The position numbers and the translations under genes are program-made. Below, piece by piece: positions 6,068 through 8,924 of a stretch of DNA of 8,924 nt (position 1 is its first letter; the number at the start of each line of letters is the position of its first letter). The notes below the pieces were generated by a model, which saw nothing but the letters and a program-made list of their open reading frames with translations, was not told the DNA's origin and made no database searches. The stretch is from Fimbriimonadaceae bacterium (GTDB lineage: Bacteria > Armatimonadota > Fimbriimonadia > Fimbriimonadales > Fimbriimonadaceae), in assembly GCA_020849075.1 (NCBI GenBank), contig JADLGZ010000183.1, positions 1 through 8,924 of the forward strand. The letters run 5' to 3'.

Positions 6068-7639
6068 ATGAGCCATGCGATTGTCCTCTCCCGCGACTCC
6101 AACCAAGCCCTGGGAATAGGGCAATTCGCCATTGACTTCTTGGCCAAGGGTAATCCCAGTCAAGCTGTATTGGAGCGAACGAGCCTGTTCCATACGGATT
6201 CCGTCTTGTGTGGGCTGAGCGCTCTTGCCCTTGCAACGAACGCACCCACGCTCTTGCGCGAAGAAGCGCTGTCCTACCCATCCGCCGACCCTGAAGCCAG
6301 CGCTTTCGTATTCGGAAGCAACCAGCAGGTCATGCCTGAGAAAGCGGTTGTTGCCAACTCAGCCGCCGTCCGCGAATGGGACAGCAATGGAACCAACTTT
6401 GGCTATAACCCAGCCCTCGGCCATACAGCAGGCGAGTTTGGTCACAACGACTTCTACCCAGTCGTCATTGCGGCATGCCAGCAGAAGGGCCTTGATGGGG
6501 CGACCGCCCTTCGAGCTATGGTTGCCCTTGATGAAATTCGGGGCCGGCTTGCCGAAGTATTCAGCCTCAAGACTTACAAGCTCGACCATGTCGTCCACGG
6601 AGCGATCGGCAGCGCGGCGGTTTACGGAGCACTGCTTGGGGCAACGGCCGAGCAGATTGAGATGGCAATCGGGATGTTCGTGGCCCACTACATTCCTTGG
6701 CGAGCTATTAGAGCAGGCAAGCAACTCAGCGACAGCAAGGGCGCGAGCGCGGCAATCAGCACCGAAGCAGCAATCCTCTGTATGCGGCGAGTGCTCAGGG
6801 GGTTCATCGGACCCAGAGACATCTTTCGGAATCCTGAAGCCATCTGGCGCTTTTTTGAACCTACCACCTCGGGTGCAGAGCGTTGGAAGGAAAGCGGAGA
6901 CTCACCGTTTGACCTCCACCTAAGCCTCAAGGGTGATGATTTTAGCGTCATGGGGATGCACTTCAAGCTGGGCCTCTATGAGCACCAATCTGCTGGCGCC
7001 CTGCAGGGTCTCATTTCACTTCTAAAGGATAATCCGGCCCTCCTAACGGAAGGTGCCATTGAACGGATCGTCATCAAGGCCTACGAACCAGCATTCGGCA
7101 TTATTGGGAACCCAATGAAGCGCGACCCGCGCACACGTCAAAGTGCCGATCACTCTATGGTCTATATCGTCAGCTCACTGCTACGAAAGGCCCAAGAGAA
7201 CCCGGACGCGATAACGCATGCCGCGAGCGAAAACGATATATGGAAGGCCCTGATGCTAATGCCTCTTGACTTTCATGCGGATGCGATCTTCAATCCCGCC
7301 ACCCGGGCACTGATGGAGAAGTTTGAGTTTGAGCACGGCGGACCAGACTATGACGCCAAATATCCAGATGGTATTCCGACCTCAATCACAATTCAATCTG
7401 GGGGCCAGCAATTTGATAGCGGGCTAGTCATGTATCCAGCGGGACATGCCCGAAACACCACAGCGGACTTGCGGGGAATCCTTAACCATAAGTTTGGACT
7501 CATGGGTGAGATTGCCTTTCCCGACGATGCTGACGTTGCCGCCCTCATCGAGGGGCTTGAGAATATTGAGTCCATTAGCTCGTTTGACATGCCGGGCTAC
7601 TACGACCTACCGATCGCAAGCCGTCCTGGCTATGAGTAG
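6068..7639 (+). CDS. MmgE/PrpD family protein (2-methylcitrate dehydratase-like)
   Basis: This is a 523-residue cytosolic protein of the MmgE/PrpD superfamily, whose characterised members dehydrate 2-methylcitrate to 2-methylaconitate (propionate breakdown) or handle related acids such as cis-aconitate and iminodisuccinate. Seen in the sequence: the all-helical N-terminal domain with the REWDSN motif near 101-106, GHNDFYPVVIAA near 125-136, and YKLDHVVHGAIGSAAVYGALLG near 170-191. SDSKGASAA lies near 221-229, and the second domain carries the GMHFKLGLYEHQSAGALQGL, RTRQSADHSMVYIVSSLL and YPAGHARN blocks. It is slightly longer than most PrpD proteins. ATG at 6068 is chosen over GTG at 6065; AAGG at 6062-6065 lies very close to it. 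No prpB, prpC or acnD gene is nearby, so a methylcitrate-cycle role is not supported by context and the substrate is unknown. It is probably transcribed with the upstream hydrolase. Confidence 0.88.
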   Translation: MSHAIVLSRDSNQALGIGQFAIDFLAKGNPSQAVLERTSLFHTDSVLCGLSALALATNAPTLLREEALSYPSADPEASAFVFGSNQQVMPEKAVVANSAAVREWDSNGTNFGYNPALGHTAGEFGHNDFYPVVIAACQQKGLDGATALRAMVALDEIRGRLAEVFSLKTYKLDHVVHGAIGSAAVYGALLGATAEQIEMAIGMFVAHYIPWRAIRAGKQLSDSKGASAAISTEAAILCMRRVLRGFIGPRDIFRNPEAIWRFFEPTTSGAERWKESGDSPFDLHLSLKGDDFSVMGMHFKLGLYEHQSAGALQGLISLLKDNPALLTEGAIERIVIKAYEPAFGIIGNPMKRDPRTRQSADHSMVYIVSSLLRKAQENPDAITHAASENDIWKALMLMPLDFHADAIFNPATRALMEKFEFEHGGPDYDAKYPDGIPTSITIQSGGQQFDSGLVMYPAGHARNTTADLRGILNHKFGLMGEIAFPDDADVAALIEGLENIESISSFDMPGYYDLPIASRPGYE

Positions 7640-7641
7640 AT

Positions 7642-8924
7642 CTAGTCTCGACTCAATTCTGCAATCTCGCCACTATATCGCTCCTTGATCACTCGCCTCT
7701 TTACCTTCAGCGACGGAGTCAATTCGCCTCCTTCAATGGTGAAGGCGGCATTAATGAGCTTGTATCGCTTTAACTTCTCGAAATTGGCAAGAGTTCCGTT
7801 CACACGGTGGACTTCCTTCTTTATCAGGGCCTTCACTGCGTCATCCTCTATTGCCGCCGCCGGGTCCTGGGGAGAGTTTGGTAGGGCTTGTCCCACCGCG
7901 GCAAAATCAGGAATCACGAGCCCGCAAACATACTCCATTCCATCACCCAGAAGTACGGCCTCAGCAATATAAGGCGACTCCTTTAGCTTGTTCTCAATGG
8001 GCTGCGGAGCCACATTCTTGCCGTTTCCAAGCACCAACAAGTCCTTCTTGCGATCGGTGATCACCCAATGACCGCTGGGTAACTGCTCACCTATATCCCC
8101 CGTATGGAACCATCCATCGGAATCAATTGCTTCGGCGGACGCTTCCGGAAGCTTGTAGTATCCCTTCATCACCCAATGGCCGCGGATCAGAATCTCACCG
8201 TCTTCGGCCATTTTCATTTCCGCACCGGGAAGAGGCATCCCCACCGTCCGATATCGATTGTCGTCAATAGGATTGAAGCACATCCCGCTTGAGGTCTCAG
8301 TTAGCCCATAACCCTGCAATACTAAGACACGGAAAGCGCCAAAGAACTCCGCGACCTGCGGCGGAAGCGCTGCCCCTCCACTCGCAAAGAACCGGAAGCG
8401 ACCTCCAAGTCTGGCCCTCACCTTTTCACCCACTAACCGGTCCGTGAGCCAAAAGAGCGGGGCGAATTCACCCTTGAATCGCTTCACACCTTGAGCCAAA
8501 CCAAGACGAAAAATCCTCTGCTGAAGCGGACGCTGCTTGGCAACTCCGTCCATGATTCGTCCGCGAAATGCTTCTAGGAATCGCGGCACCGCACACATGA
8601 CGGTGGGACGAATCCGCAAGAAGTCGTTTGCGAGCGTCGCGTAAGACTGCATATAGCCAACAGTCGCTCCTACGCAGGTGGGTAGGAAATGCCCATCCGT
8701 TCGCTCATATACATGGCTTAGGGGTAAGAAACTAAAGAACGTATCCTCATCCGAAATGGGGAAACCCTTGATAACGTTCTGCACGGCAAACACGAAATTG
8801 TGGTGCGTTAAGATTACGCCCTTGGGGTTTCCTGTGGTCCCACTGGTATAGATGATAGTCGCCAAGTCATCCATCTTCACTTGATCAAGCTGGCTCTGCT
8901 GCCAATCGGCGTCCGGCGTAGTGA
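7642..8924 (-). CDS. Long-chain fatty-acid-CoA ligase (AMP-binding, FadD/FAA1-like), C-terminal part
   Basis: The frame stays open to the last base of the window, so the N-terminal part of the gene is missing and 427 residues are visible. The GTG at 8880 is internal, not a start: it would begin immediately before the ATP-binding loop. The enzyme activates long-chain fatty acids to acyl-adenylates and then acyl-CoA, normally at the cytoplasmic membrane. The ANL-family motifs are in order, numbered on the visible fragment: P-loop YTSGTTGNPKG at 26-36, YGLTETSS at 206-213, GWFHTGD at 271-277, DRKKDLLVLGNGKNVAP at 291-307, and the C-terminal LTPSLKVKRR with the likely catalytic lysine near 407. 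The GKNVAPQPIE and ALTHHN-region pattern (ILTHHNF) fits the long-chain (COG1022) group more than acetyl-CoA synthetases. Its stop lies two bases from the stop of the convergent PrpD-family gene. Exact chain length specificity cannot be read from sequence. Confidence 0.93.
   Translation of the reverse strand, partial: TTPDADWQQSQLDQVKMDDLATIIYTSGTTGNPKGVILTHHNFVFAVQNVIKGFPISDEDTFFSFLPLSHVYERTDGHFLPTCVGATVGYMQSYATLANDFLRIRPTVMCAVPRFLEAFRGRIMDGVAKQRPLQQRIFRLGLAQGVKRFKGEFAPLFWLTDRLVGEKVRARLGGRFRFFASGGAALPPQVAEFFGAFRVLVLQGYGLTETSSGMCFNPIDDNRYRTVGMPLPGAEMKMAEDGEILIRGHWVMKGYYKLPEASAEAIDSDGWFHTGDIGEQLPSGHWVITDRKKDLLVLGNGKNVAPQPIENKLKESPYIAEAVLLGDGMEYVCGLVIPDFAAVGQALPNSPQDPAAAIEDDAVKALIKKEVHRVNGTLANFEKLKRYKLINAAFTIEGGELTPSLKVKRRVIKERYSGEIAELSRD

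Noticed and set aside
6225..6923. A 232-residue plus-strand open frame inside the PrpD-family gene
   Set aside because: It is an alternative-frame shadow of a well-conserved protein; its composition is Ser/Arg/Pro-rich and matches no family.
7642..8880. Acyl-CoA ligase starting at the GTG at 8880
   Set aside because: This would start right at the ATP-binding loop and drop the whole N-terminal half; the frame is open to the window end, so the gene is simply truncated.
1..8924. CRISPR arrays, insertion sequences, tRNA genes, riboswitches
   Set aside because: No regularly spaced repeats, transposase-like frames, tRNA-like cloverleaf or long leader regions were seen; genes fill almost the whole window.

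Overview
This is a compact bacterial window of moderate GC content with no gene-free stretch longer than about 60 bases. It shows no mobile elements, tRNA/rRNA genes or CRISPR arrays. The organism is a motile bacterium that uses the FliW-CsrA control circuit and a three-subunit-type FGAM synthetase (separate PurS and PurQ). Both traits are common outside the Gammaproteobacteria. The general style of the proteins is compatible with Armatimonadota (Fimbriimonadia-like) or a similar deep-branching phylum, but this is a low-confidence guess.

Layout. (1) Bases 1-1983, plus strand: the end of a flagellar operon, flgK (3' end only), flgL, fliW, csrA. FlgK and FlgL are the two hook-filament junction proteins. 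FliW and CsrA form the partner switch that, in Bacillus subtilis, ties translation of flagellin to its secretion. The flagellin gene is not next to csrA here. (2) Bases 1993-3674, minus strand: purS and purQ overlap by 4 bases, and a secreted SH3-NlpC/P60 peptidoglycan hydrolase gene follows 54 bases downstream. This cluster is convergent with csrA. (3) Bases 3726-7639, plus strand: a secreted two-domain CocE/NonD (S15-type) serine hydrolase followed after 14 bases by an MmgE/PrpD-family protein. (4) Bases 7642-8924, minus strand: the C-terminal part of a long-chain acyl-CoA synthetase (AMP-binding), convergent with the PrpD gene and cut by the window edge.

How they fit together. The flagellar block is a coherent operon in which translational coupling (flgL/fliW ATGA overlap) and possible CsrA sites in the fliW and csrA leaders suggest feedback control. 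The purSQ pair is a standard purine biosynthesis unit whose catalytic partner purL lies elsewhere. The hydrolase, PrpD-like and acyl-CoA synthetase genes could all serve the breakdown of esters or organic acids, but only the first two are co-directional, and their substrates cannot be read from sequence. I see no convincing wholly new system. The items most worth a second look are the putative CsrA hairpin on the csrA ribosome binding site, the unrecognised N-terminal domain of the secreted hydrolase, and the hydrolase-PrpD pairing.
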